Origin: Pseudomonas marginalis
GTDB lineage: Bacteria > Pseudomonadota > Gammaproteobacteria > Pseudomonadales > Pseudomonadaceae
Length of the DNA stretch: 64,000 nt
Assembly (NCBI RefSeq): GCF_001645105.1
Contig: NZ_LKEG01000052.1
Span: 62,001 to 126,000 of the forward strand
Direction of reading: 5' to 3'
Shown here: piece after piece, positions 24,736 to 32,995 of the stretch
How positions within the stretch are numbered: the first letter of the stretch is position 1
How the letters are laid out: each line of letters begins with the position of its first letter
Notes under the pieces: model-generated
Seen by the model: the letters and a program-made list of their open reading frames with translations, nothing else
Database searches by the model: none
What the model was told of the DNA's origin: nothing
Position numbers and translations under genes: made by a program

Positions 24736-26832
24736 TTACAGGCTTAGGGTCAGGCTGACCGTAAGGTTGCGCGGTTCACCGGGGTTGACCCAGTAATTGC
24801 TGTAGGACCGCTCGTAGTACTTTTCATCAAACAGGTTGTTGAGGTTCAGGCCCACGGTGACATTCTCCGTGGCCTTGTAATGGGCCAGCAGATCGACCGT
24901 GTGGTAAGCCGGCAGCTCGAAACGCGTGCCGGCCTCGCCGGAGCGATCCCCCACATAAGTGAACGCCGCGCCCAGGTCTGAGCCGCGCAACACGCCATCC
25001 TGGAATTCATACACGCCCAATAGACTGCCACTGCGCTTGGCCACGCCGAGAATCCGGCTGCCGGCGGGAATGGCTTTATCGCCCTTGGTCACTTCGGCGT
25101 CAATGTACGCAAACGCGCCGATCACGCGCACGGCCTCCGTCACTTGCCCTGTCAGTTGCAGGTCGAAGCCTTGGCTGCGAGCCTTGCCCATGGCGCGGCT
25201 GGTGTTGGTGGCCGGGTCCAGCGCGAGCACGTTTTCCTTTTCGATATGGAACGCGGCGAGGGTGGCGCTGAGGCGGTCGTCGAACAGCTCGCTTTTGATC
25301 CCCACTTCATAACCCACGCCTTCTTCCGGTTTGAAGGTTTTGCCGTTGGCGTCCAAGCCGCTGTTGGGTTTGAACGAGGTGGAGGCGTTGGCGAATACCC
25401 CGATTTGTGGGGTGAGCTGGTAAAGCAGACCGGCACGTTGGGTCAGCGCGTCGTGGGTTTGCCGGCTCTTGGCGTGGTTGCGCGTGAAGTCATCGGTGCT
25501 TTGCTCGAAATGCTCAAAGCGCGCGCCGACCATGCCGCGCAGGCGGTCGGTGAAAATGATCTGGTCTTGCAGGTTCAGCGCCTGGCTTTTGGTCTGCTCG
25601 AAGAAGTCGGTGCCGGAGCGTGTGCCGTTGGGTTTGGGCTGGCCGTAGACGGGGTTGTAGAGGTCGATGGGGTAGCGGCTGCCGCCGATAGCCGTGACAC
25701 GTTCTTTCTTGCGGTAGTCCTCGTATTCGGTGCCGATCAGCAGCTCATGCTGCCAACTGCCGATGTCGAACAGGCCGCGCAGTTCCAACTGGGTAATGCT
25801 GTCGTGCCAGCCCATGGAGCGTTCACGGTAGCGCCGGTCGAGGGTGTGACCGTCGGCATTCAGCGCTCGGTTTTCCGAGGCGTCGCCCCACAGGCTGCCT
25901 TGTTTGTAGTGGCTGGCGAGGCGCAGTTTCCAGGCGTCGTTGAGGTGATGTTCGAGGGTGGCCTGGATACGGTTGTTGTGGTTGTCGATGTCACCGTCGT
26001 TCGGCTCGCCAAGGAAAGTTGAGCGCGAGACGCCTGGGGCGTCGACAACGCCGCGATCGAAGGTGGAGCTGTGGCGAACGAATTCGCTCTCCACCAGCAG
26101 GCGGGTGTCCGGGTCCAACTGCCAACTGAACGAGGGGGCGACGAATACCCGCTTGCTCTGCACATGGTCGCGGAAACTGTGGTTGTCTTCCACCGCCAGG
26201 TTGACCCGCGACAGCACGTTGCCTTCGCCGTCCAGCGGGGTGTTGACGTCAACGGCAGTGCGATAGCGGTCCCAACTGCCGGCGCTGGTTTGCACGGTGG
26301 TGAAGGCTTCCGGCTGGGGCTTCTTGGTGACGATATTCACGGTGCCGCCAGGATCTCCCCGGCCATACAGGCTGGCGGCGGGGCCTTTGAGCACTTCGAT
26401 GCGTTCGATATTCGCCGCGTCTGGTGTGCTCGGGTAGCCACGGTTGGCGCTGAACCCATCCTGGTAGAACTCTGAGGTCGTAAAGCCGCGCACGCTGTAT
26501 TCGTAGAGGGTAAGGCCGCCGAAGTTGTTTTGTTTGGACACGCCACCGGCAAATTCCAGGGCGCGTTCCACATTGGTGCTGCCCAGGTCCTTGAGCACCG
26601 TGGCAGGAATCACACTGATGGACTGTGGGATATCGCGCAGGGCGGTGTCGGTTTTTGTCGCGCTGGCGGAACGGGTCGCGCGGTAGCCTTTGACCGGACC
26701 CGTGGCGGACTCATAGGCGTCGGTGGTGACGCTGATGGTGTCGAGTTCCACGGTGTTTTCTTCGGCGAAGGCGGGATCGAGCAGCAAGCCCAAGGCCAGG
26801 CCAGCCAAGGGGGCGATTCTTCGAGACGGCAT
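24736..26832 (-). CDS. TonB-dependent siderophore receptor
   Basis: 698-residue outer membrane receptor that imports ferric siderophores using TonB energy. It has a signal peptide ending near DPAFA, the TonB box-like LDTISVTTDA, a plug domain with LRDIPQSISVIP and LKGPAASLYGRGDPGGTVN, and a 22-strand-type barrel ending in aromatic-rich PGEPRNLTVSLTLSL. The ATG at 26832 is preferred over an in-frame TTG at 26847, because GGAA then serves as the Shine-Dalgarno. No siderophore biosynthesis or sigma/anti-sigma genes are adjacent, so it may take up a xenosiderophore. The ligand cannot be named. Confidence 0.92.
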   Translation of the reverse strand: MPSRRIAPLAGLALGLLLDPAFAEENTVELDTISVTTDAYESATGPVKGYRATRSASATKTDTALRDIPQSISVIPATVLKDLGSTNVERALEFAGGVSKQNNFGGLTLYEYSVRGFTTSEFYQDGFSANRGYPSTPDAANIERIEVLKGPAASLYGRGDPGGTVNIVTKKPQPEAFTTVQTSAGSWDRYRTAVDVNTPLDGEGNVLSRVNLAVEDNHSFRDHVQSKRVFVAPSFSWQLDPDTRLLVESEFVRHSSTFDRGVVDAPGVSRSTFLGEPNDGDIDNHNNRIQATLEHHLNDAWKLRLASHYKQGSLWGDASENRALNADGHTLDRRYRERSMGWHDSITQLELRGLFDIGSWQHELLIGTEYEDYRKKERVTAIGGSRYPIDLYNPVYGQPKPNGTRSGTDFFEQTKSQALNLQDQIIFTDRLRGMVGARFEHFEQSTDDFTRNHAKSRQTHDALTQRAGLLYQLTPQIGVFANASTSFKPNSGLDANGKTFKPEEGVGYEVGIKSELFDDRLSATLAAFHIEKENVLALDPATNTSRAMGKARSQGFDLQLTGQVTEAVRVIGAFAYIDAEVTKGDKAIPAGSRILGVAKRSGSLLGVYEFQDGVLRGSDLGAAFTYVGDRSGEAGTRFELPAYHTVDLLAHYKATENVTVGLNLNNLFDEKYYERSYSNYWVNPGEPRNLTVSLTLSL

Positions 26833-26878
26833 GATAGAGCGTTCCAATAACGATATTGAAACAATATAACATGACCAA

Positions 26879-26893
26879 TGAGAATGAATTGCT
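26879..26893 (-). promoter_or_regulatory. Possible Fur box upstream of the TonB receptor
   Basis: TGAGAATGAATTGCT matches 9 of 14 defined positions of the 7-1-7 Fur consensus and lies about 50 bases upstream of the receptor start. Iron repression is expected for such receptors; the match is modest. Confidence 0.4.
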
Positions 26894-26908
26894 CTGAAAT
26901 ATAAACTT

Positions 26909-26934
26909 ACAGGTACCCGCGAACGGGTACCTGT
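26909..26934 (-). terminator. Hairpin downstream of algW
   Basis: A perfect 11-base-pair stem (ACAGGTACCCG) with loop TTCG on the minus strand, 11 bases after the algW stop. The following tract AAGTTTATATTT is only moderately T-rich, so it is a likely but imperfect intrinsic terminator. Confidence 0.6.
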
Positions 26935-26944
26935 ACCAGGCCGC

Positions 26945-28102
26945 TTATTCCTCTTCCTTGACCGGAGCCGGCGGCGGGCGCAGGCCGATTTCCGCCAGCA
27001 GCTTGATCTCTTTACCGTTGCGCATCACCTGGATCGCCACCTTGTCGGTCGGCTTGATCCGCGCCACCTGGTTCATCGATTTGCGGCCATCGCCGGCCGG
27101 TTCGCCATTGATGCTGAGGATCACATCCCCCAGCTGCAGGCCGGCTTTCTGCGCCGGGCCGTCGCGGAAGATCCCGGCGACCACGATGCCGGGGCGTCCG
27201 GTCAAGCCGAAGGACTCGGCCAGTTCCTTGGTCAACGGCTGCACTTCAATCCCCAGCCAGCCACGGATCACCTGGCCGTGCTCGATGATCGACTTCATCA
27301 CTTCCATCGCGAGCTTCACCGGGATCGCAAACCCGATGCCTTGGGAGCCGCCGGACTTGGAGAAAATCGCCGTGTTGATACCGGTCAGGTTGCCATTGGC
27401 ATCCACCAGCGCGCCGCCGGAGTTGCCCGGGTTGATCGCCGCGTCGGTCTGGATGAAGTCTTCGTAGCTGTTGAGGCCCAACTGGTTACGCCCGGTGGCG
27501 CTGATGATCCCCATGGTCACGGTCTGGCCCACCCCGAACGGGTTGCCGATAGCCAGTGCCACATCGCCCACCCGCAAGCCATCGGAACGGCCGAGGGTGA
27601 TGGACGGCAGGTTTTTCAAATCGATCTTCAAGACGGCGAGGTCGGTTTCCGGGTCGCTGCCCACCACACGGGCCAGGGTTTCGCGACCGTCACGCAGCGC
27701 CACCACAATCTGGTCGGCGCCGGTGGTCACATGGTTATTGGTGAGGATGTAGCCTTCGGGGCTCATGATCACCCCGGAACCCAGGCTGGACTCCATGCGC
27801 CGCTGCTTGGGCCCGTTATCACCGAAGTAACGGCGGAACTGCGGGTCTTCAAACAGGGGATGGGCCGGTTTGTTGATGACCTTGGTGGTATACAGGTTCA
27901 CCACGGCGGGTGCGGCGATCACCACCGCGTCCGCGTACGTCACCGGGCCTTGCACCACCGCGCTGGTCTGCGGCGCCTGTTGCAGGTTCACATCAAGGCT
28001 GGGTAGACCCACCAGCTCCGGGAAACGCTGAATAATCAGCATCGCGATCAGCACGCCAGCCAACAATGGCCATCCAAAAAAACGCAGCGCCTTGAGCATC
28101 AA
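26945..28102 (-). CDS. algW: DegS/DegP-type periplasmic serine protease AlgW
   Basis: Site-1 protease that senses misfolded outer membrane proteins through its PDZ domain and cleaves the anti-sigma factor MucA, activating AlgU. There is one N-terminal membrane anchor (residues 8-26). The catalytic triad is His124 (TNNHVTTG), Asp154 (ETDLAVLK) and Ser228 (NPGNSGGAL). A single PDZ domain spans about 270-370. The length of 385 aa fits AlgW. The neighbouring Nif3-like and cysD-cysN genes match the P. aeruginosa algW locus. Confidence 0.93.
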   Translation of the reverse strand: MMLKALRFFGWPLLAGVLIAMLIIQRFPELVGLPSLDVNLQQAPQTSAVVQGPVTYADAVVIAAPAVVNLYTTKVINKPAHPLFEDPQFRRYFGDNGPKQRRMESSLGSGVIMSPEGYILTNNHVTTGADQIVVALRDGRETLARVVGSDPETDLAVLKIDLKNLPSITLGRSDGLRVGDVALAIGNPFGVGQTVTMGIISATGRNQLGLNSYEDFIQTDAAINPGNSGGALVDANGNLTGINTAIFSKSGGSQGIGFAIPVKLAMEVMKSIIEHGQVIRGWLGIEVQPLTKELAESFGLTGRPGIVVAGIFRDGPAQKAGLQLGDVILSINGEPAGDGRKSMNQVARIKPTDKVAIQVMRNGKEIKLLAEIGLRPPPAPVKEEE

Positions 28103-28200
28103 GTAAGTCCTGACAGGTTGCAGGGGGCGGGAGAGCGCCCATAATGTCGCGCATTATACGAGGCTGCGACGCCTGCGAACGGGATATTTAGGAGTCTTTT

Positions 28201-28959
28201 ATGGCCGTCCCCCTTACCACCCTCGTCGAGGAAGCAGACCGCTACCTCGGCAGTGCAAAAATTGCCGATTATTGCCCCAATGGCTTGCAAGTCGAAGGGC
28301 GCCCGCAAGTGATGCGCATCGTCAGCGGCGTGACCGCCAGCCAAGCCCTGCTGGACGCGGCCGTCGAGGCCCAGGCCGACCTGATCCTGGTGCACCACGG
28401 TTATTTCTGGAAGGGCGAAAACCCCTGCATTACCGGCATGAAGCAGCGCCGCCTGAAGACGCTGCTCAAGCACGATATCAGTCTGTTGGCCTACCACCTG
28501 CCGCTGGACCTGCACCCCGACGTCGGCAACAACGTGCAACTCGCTCGCCAGCTGGACATCACCGTCGAAGGCCCGTTGGACCCGAGCAACCCCAAAATCG
28601 TCGGCCTGGTCGGCTCCCTTGCCGAGCCCCTGTCGCCCCGCGACTTCGCCCGCCGCGTGCAGGACGTCATGGGGCGCGAGCCGCTGCTGATCGAAGGCAG
28701 CGAGATGATTCGTCGCGTCGGTTGGTGCACCGGCGGTGGCCAGGGCTACATCGACGATGCGATTGCGGCCGGTGTCGACCTGTTCCTCAGCGGCGAGGCT
28801 TCCGAGCAGACTTTCCACAGCGCCCGCGAAAACGACATCAGCTTCATCGCCGCCGGCCACCACGCCACCGAGCGCTACGGCGTACAGGCGCTGGGCGATT
28901 ACCTGGCACGGCGCTTCGCCCTTGAGCACCTGTTCATCGATTGCCCCAACCCGATTTGA
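28201..28959 (+). CDS. Nif3-like dinuclear metal center hexameric protein
   Basis: 252-residue YbgI/Nif3 family protein that forms a toroidal hexamer with a dinuclear metal site. Metal ligands are visible in VHHGYFWKGE (His-His near residue 65) and in AGHHATERYG near the C-terminus. Often annotated GTP cyclohydrolase I type 2, but the reaction is not secure. It is divergent from algW and lies upstream of cysD, the conserved Pseudomonas order. Confidence 0.9.
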   Translation: MAVPLTTLVEEADRYLGSAKIADYCPNGLQVEGRPQVMRIVSGVTASQALLDAAVEAQADLILVHHGYFWKGENPCITGMKQRRLKTLLKHDISLLAYHLPLDLHPDVGNNVQLARQLDITVEGPLDPSNPKIVGLVGSLAEPLSPRDFARRVQDVMGREPLLIEGSEMIRRVGWCTGGGQGYIDDAIAAGVDLFLSGEASEQTFHSARENDISFIAAGHHATERYGVQALGDYLARRFALEHLFIDCPNPI

Positions 28960-29009
28960 GGGCCAAACCTGGGGGCATATTCATATACCGTTTCGATCTA
29001 GCTGGCGCC

Positions 29010-29038
29010 CTGAATAGAAGCAGGTGCTGTGCTAGCAT
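29010..29038 (+). promoter_or_regulatory. Possible cysD promoter
   Basis: CTGAAT and TAGCAT separated by 17 bases, 58 bases before the cysD ATG. Sulfate-assimilation genes are normally under CysB; I could not define a convincing CysB site. Confidence 0.35.
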
Positions 29039-29095
29039 GCCCCGCTCGAACACGGCCCGCTGGCCGTCCATAAGATCGTTTTTCCGTGAGTAACC

Positions 29096-30013
29096 ATGGT
29101 CGACAAACTGACGCATCTGAAACAGCTGGAGGCGGAAAGCATCCACATCATCCGCGAGGTCGCCGCCGAGTTCGATAACCCGGTGATGCTCTACTCGATC
29201 GGTAAAGACTCCGCCGTGATGCTGCACCTGGCGCGCAAAGCCTTTTTCCCGGGCAAATTGCCGTTCCCAGTGATGCACGTCGACACCCGCTGGAAATTCC
29301 AGGAGATGTACACGTTCCGCGACAAAATGGTCGAAGAGCTGGGCCTGGACCTGATTACCCACGTCAACCCGGACGGCGTGGCGCAGGGCATTAACCCGTT
29401 CACCCACGGCAGCGCCAAGCACACCGACATCATGAAGACCGAAGGCCTTAAGCAGGCCCTGGACAAACATGGTTTCGACGCAGCCTTTGGCGGTGCCCGT
29501 CGCGATGAAGAGAAATCCCGCGCCAAAGAGCGCGTGTACTCGTTCCGCGACAGCAAGCACCGCTGGGACCCGAAAAACCAGCGCCCCGAGCTGTGGAACG
29601 TCTACAACGGCAACGTCAACAAGGGTGAGTCCATCCGCGTGTTCCCGCTGTCCAACTGGACCGAGTTGGACATCTGGCAGTACATCTACCTGGAAGGCAT
29701 CCCGATCGTACCGCTGTACTTCGCCGCCGAACGCGACGTGATCGAGAAGAACGGTACGTTGATCATGATCGACGACGACCGCATCCTCGAGCACCTGTCC
29801 GACGAAGACAAAGCCCGTATCGTCAAAAAGAAAGTCCGTTTCCGTACCCTTGGCTGCTACCCGTTGACGGGCGCGGTGGAGTCCGAAGCCGAGACGCTGA
29901 CGGACATCATTCAGGAAATGCTCCTGACGCGAACTTCCGAGCGCCAGGGCCGTGTCATCGACCACGATGGCGCCGGCTCAATGGAAGATAAAAAACGTCA
30001 AGGCTATTTCTAA
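29096..30013 (+). CDS. cysD: Sulfate adenylyltransferase subunit 2
   Basis: ATP sulfurylase catalytic subunit of assimilatory sulfate reduction; forms APS from sulfate and ATP in complex with CysN. The PP-loop motif is YSIGKDSAVML (residues 33-43), and the C-terminal RQGRVIDHDGAGSMEDKKRQGYF is typical of CysD. The length of 305 aa is standard. cysNC follows after 9 bases. Confidence 0.97.
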   Translation: MVDKLTHLKQLEAESIHIIREVAAEFDNPVMLYSIGKDSAVMLHLARKAFFPGKLPFPVMHVDTRWKFQEMYTFRDKMVEELGLDLITHVNPDGVAQGINPFTHGSAKHTDIMKTEGLKQALDKHGFDAAFGGARRDEEKSRAKERVYSFRDSKHRWDPKNQRPELWNVYNGNVNKGESIRVFPLSNWTELDIWQYIYLEGIPIVPLYFAAERDVIEKNGTLIMIDDDRILEHLSDEDKARIVKKKVRFRTLGCYPLTGAVESEAETLTDIIQEMLLTRTSERQGRVIDHDGAGSMEDKKRQGYF

Positions 30014-30022
30014 GGGGCTGTC

Positions 30023-31921
30023 ATGTCGCATCAATCTGATTTGATCAGCGAGGACATCCTCGCCTACCTGGGCCAGCACGAGCGCAAGGAAATGTTGCGC
30101 TTCCTGACCTGCGGCAACGTCGACGACGGCAAGAGCACCCTGATCGGGCGCCTGCTGCACGACTCCAAGATGATCTACGAAGATCACCTGGAAGCCATCA
30201 CCCGCGATTCGAAAAAATCCGGTACCACCGGTGACGATATCGACCTGGCCTTGCTGGTCGACGGGCTTCAGGCCGAGCGTGAGCAAGGCATCACCATCGA
30301 TGTCGCCTACCGCTACTTCTCCACCGCCAAGCGCAAATTCATCATCGCCGACACCCCCGGCCATGAGCAGTACACCCGCAACATGGCCACCGGTGCGTCC
30401 ACCTGTGACCTGGCGATCATCCTGATCGACGCGCGCTACGGCGTGCAGACCCAGACCCGTCGCCACAGCTTTATCGCCTCGTTGCTGGGCATCAAACACA
30501 TCGTGGTGGCCGTCAACAAGATGGACATCAATGGCTTCGACCAAAGCGTATTCGAGCAGATCAAGGCCGATTACCTGAAGTTCGCCGATGGCATCGCCTT
30601 CAAGCCGAGCACCCTGGCGTTCGTGCCGATGTCGGCGCTCAAGGGCGACAACGTGGTGAACAAGAGCGAGCGTTCGCCCTGGTACACCGGGCAGTCGCTG
30701 ATGGAAATTCTCGAAACCGTCGAGATCGCCAACGACCGCAACTACACCGACCTGCGTTTCCCGGTGCAGTACGTCAACCGTCCGAACCTGAACTTCCGTG
30801 GTTTTGCCGGCACCCTGGCCAGCGGCATCGTGCACAAGGGCGACGAAGTCGTGGTGCTGCCGTCGGGCAAGAGCAGCCGCGTCAAATCCATCGTCACCTT
30901 TGAAGGTGAGTTGGAGCACGCAGGCCCCGGCCAGGCCGTGACCCTGACCATGGAAGACGAAATCGACATCTCCCGTGGCGACCTGCTGGTGCATGCCGAC
31001 AATGTGCCGCAAGTGACCGACGCCTTCGACGCCATGCTGGTGTGGATGGCCGAAGAACCGATGCTGCCGGGCAAGAAATACGACATCAAACGCGCCACCA
31101 GCTACGTGCCGGGTTCCATCACCAGCATCGTGCACCGTGTGGATGTGAACACCCTGGCCGAAGGTCCGGCGAGTTCGCTGCAGTTGAACGAGATCGGTCG
31201 GGTCAAGGTCAGCCTCGACGCGGCCATCGCCCTGGACGGCTACGACAGTAACCGCACCACGGGCGCGTTCATTGTCATCGACCGTCTGACCAATGGCACT
31301 GTGGCTGCGGGCATGATCATCGCGCCGCCGGTCACTCACGGCAGCTCGGCGCAGCACGGCAAGTTGGCCCACGTGGCCACCGAAGAGCGCGCCCTGCGCT
31401 TCGGTCAGCAACCGGCCACCGTGTTGTTCAGCGGCCTGTCCGGCGCGGGCAAGAGCACCTTGGCCTACGCGGTCGAGCGTAAGCTGTTCGACATGGGCCG
31501 CGCGGTGTTCGTGCTGGATGGCCAGAACCTGCGTCATGACCTGAACAAGGGCTTGCCGCAGGACCGTGCCGGGCGTACCGAGAACTGGCGTCGTGCCGCT
31601 CACGTGGCGCGTCAGTTCAACGAAGCGGGCCTGCTGACTCTGGCTGCGTTTGTGGCACCGGACGCCGAAGGCCGTGAACAGGCCAAGGCGCTGATCGGCG
31701 GCGACCGTCTGCTGACGGTCTACGTGCAGGCATCGCCGCTGGTGTGCGCCGAGCGTGACCCGCAAGGCTTGTACGCCGCTGGTGGGGATAACATCCCTGG
31801 CGAATCCTTCCCGTACGACGTGCCGTTGAATGCCGACCTGGTGATCGACACCCAGGCCCTGTCGTTGGAAGAGAGTGTCAAGCAAGTGCTGGAGCTGTTG
31901 CGTCAGCGCGGCGCGATCTAA
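30023..31921 (+). CDS. cysNC: Bifunctional sulfate adenylyltransferase subunit 1/adenylylsulfate kinase
   Basis: 632-residue fusion. The N-terminal CysN GTPase (about 1-440) has GNVDDGKST at 31-39, DTPGHEQY and NKMD, and drives APS formation by GTP hydrolysis with CysD. The C-terminal CysC domain (about 460-632), with P-loop GLSGAGKST near 471, phosphorylates APS to PAPS. The fused form is common in Pseudomonas and other proteobacteria. It is the end of the cysD operon and is followed by a strong terminator. Confidence 0.96.
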   Translation: MSHQSDLISEDILAYLGQHERKEMLRFLTCGNVDDGKSTLIGRLLHDSKMIYEDHLEAITRDSKKSGTTGDDIDLALLVDGLQAEREQGITIDVAYRYFSTAKRKFIIADTPGHEQYTRNMATGASTCDLAIILIDARYGVQTQTRRHSFIASLLGIKHIVVAVNKMDINGFDQSVFEQIKADYLKFADGIAFKPSTLAFVPMSALKGDNVVNKSERSPWYTGQSLMEILETVEIANDRNYTDLRFPVQYVNRPNLNFRGFAGTLASGIVHKGDEVVVLPSGKSSRVKSIVTFEGELEHAGPGQAVTLTMEDEIDISRGDLLVHADNVPQVTDAFDAMLVWMAEEPMLPGKKYDIKRATSYVPGSITSIVHRVDVNTLAEGPASSLQLNEIGRVKVSLDAAIALDGYDSNRTTGAFIVIDRLTNGTVAAGMIIAPPVTHGSSAQHGKLAHVATEERALRFGQQPATVLFSGLSGAGKSTLAYAVERKLFDMGRAVFVLDGQNLRHDLNKGLPQDRAGRTENWRRAAHVARQFNEAGLLTLAAFVAPDAEGREQAKALIGGDRLLTVYVQASPLVCAERDPQGLYAAGGDNIPGESFPYDVPLNADLVIDTQALSLEESVKQVLELLRQRGAI

Positions 31922-31934
31922 ACCTCGCGGCCAC

Positions 31935-31973
31935 AAAAAAGCCCGCCACCGAGTGATCGGTGGCGGGCTTTTT
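31935..31973. terminator. Bidirectional terminator after cysNC
   Basis: The stem GCCCGCCACCGA/TCGGTGGCGGGC is flanked by A6 on the left and T5 on the right, 14 bases past the cysNC stop. Confidence 0.85.
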
Positions 31974-32001
31974 ACATGCTGGAGATCGGGCTCGGTCAAG
32001 T

Positions 32002-32088
32002 GTGGGAGGGGGCTTGCTCCCGATAGCGGTGTATCAGTAACAGCTGTACTGGCTGACACGCCGCCATCGGGAGCAAGCCCCCTCCCAC
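32002..32088. repeat. REPIN (two inverted REP units)
   Basis: GTGGGAGGGGGCTTGCTCCCGATAG starts the left unit, and its inverted copy ends at 32088, with a short variable middle. Organisation and core words match REPIN doublets of P. fluorescens. It lies between cysNC and the convergent acyltransferase gene. Confidence 0.85.
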
Positions 32089-32095
32089 AGGGTGA

Positions 32096-32995
32096 TCATC
32101 GTTTGCCTGGGAATTCTGTGTGCAGTTTCTCCAGCAACTGATCCTTGTCTTCCCACAACCGATTGATCCAGCCTTGGAACGCCAACCGATACTCCCCATC
32201 CTGCTCATAATTCTTGCCGATAAACTCGGCCGGAATCTGCACCTCTTCGAACTGCACCACCACGTCCTTCACATTGCCACACAGCAAATCCCAATACCCT
32301 GGACGCCCGGCCGGGTAGTGGATGGTCACGTTCACCAGTGACTTCAATTGCTCACCCATGGCATCCAGCACAAACGCGATACCGCCAGCCTTAGGCTTGA
32401 GCAGGTAGCGAAACGGCGAATTCTGTTGGGCGTGTTTGCCCGGTGTAAACCGGGTGCCTTCAGCAAAGTTGAAGATACCCACAGGGTTGTCGCGAAACTT
32501 CGCACAGGTCTTGCGGGTAGTTTCCAGGTCTTTGCCTTTCTTCTCCGGGTGCTTTTCCAGGTAAGCCTTGGTGTAGCGCTTCATGAAAGGGAAACCCAGC
32601 GCCCACCACGCCAGGCCAATCACCGGCACCCAGATCAGCTCCTGCTTGAGGAAAAACTTCAACGGGCGAATCCGGCGGTTCAGCACGTATTGCAGCACCA
32701 TGATGTCGACCCAGCTCTGGTGGTTGCTGGTCACCAGGTACGAGTGCTGATAGTCCAGTCCTTCAAGCCCGGTCAGGTGCCAGCGGGTGCGGCGTACCAG
32801 GTTCATCCAGCCCTTGTTGTTGGTCACCCACGCCTCATGGGTGTGGTTCATCAGCCATTCGCTGAAGCGCTTGGCGAACGGCAGCGCCTTGAACAGCGCC
32901 ACGATAAACAGGAACGAACAGAGCAGGATCGTATTCAGCGCCAGCAACAGCGAAGCGATCACCCCGCGCACGGCGGCAGGTAGAAAATCCAGCAT
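32096..32995 (-). CDS. 1-acyl-sn-glycerol-3-phosphate acyltransferase family protein (YihG-like)
   Basis: 299-residue membrane acyltransferase of the PlsC family. The HX4D catalytic motif is in SNHQSWVD (about residues 91-98) and the substrate motif is FAEGTRFT. One or two hydrophobic N-terminal helices precede the domain. It resembles E. coli YihG, an alternative LPA acyltransferase. The stop is only 8 bases from a REPIN, and its start lies next to the pta stop on the same strand. Confidence 0.88.
   Translation of the reverse strand: MLDFLPAAVRGVIASLLLALNTILLCSFLFIVALFKALPFAKRFSEWLMNHTHEAWVTNNKGWMNLVRRTRWHLTGLEGLDYQHSYLVTSNHQSWVDIMVLQYVLNRRIRPLKFFLKQELIWVPVIGLAWWALGFPFMKRYTKAYLEKHPEKKGKDLETTRKTCAKFRDNPVGIFNFAEGTRFTPGKHAQQNSPFRYLLKPKAGGIAFVLDAMGEQLKSLVNVTIHYPAGRPGYWDLLCGNVKDVVVQFEEVQIPAEFIGKNYEQDGEYRLAFQGWINRLWEDKDQLLEKLHTEFPGKR

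Noticed and set aside
29978..32059. 693-codon open frame antisense to cysNC
   Set aside because: It covers the whole of the well-identified cysNC gene on the other strand; the length is a side effect of high GC at third codon positions, and the translation matches no family.
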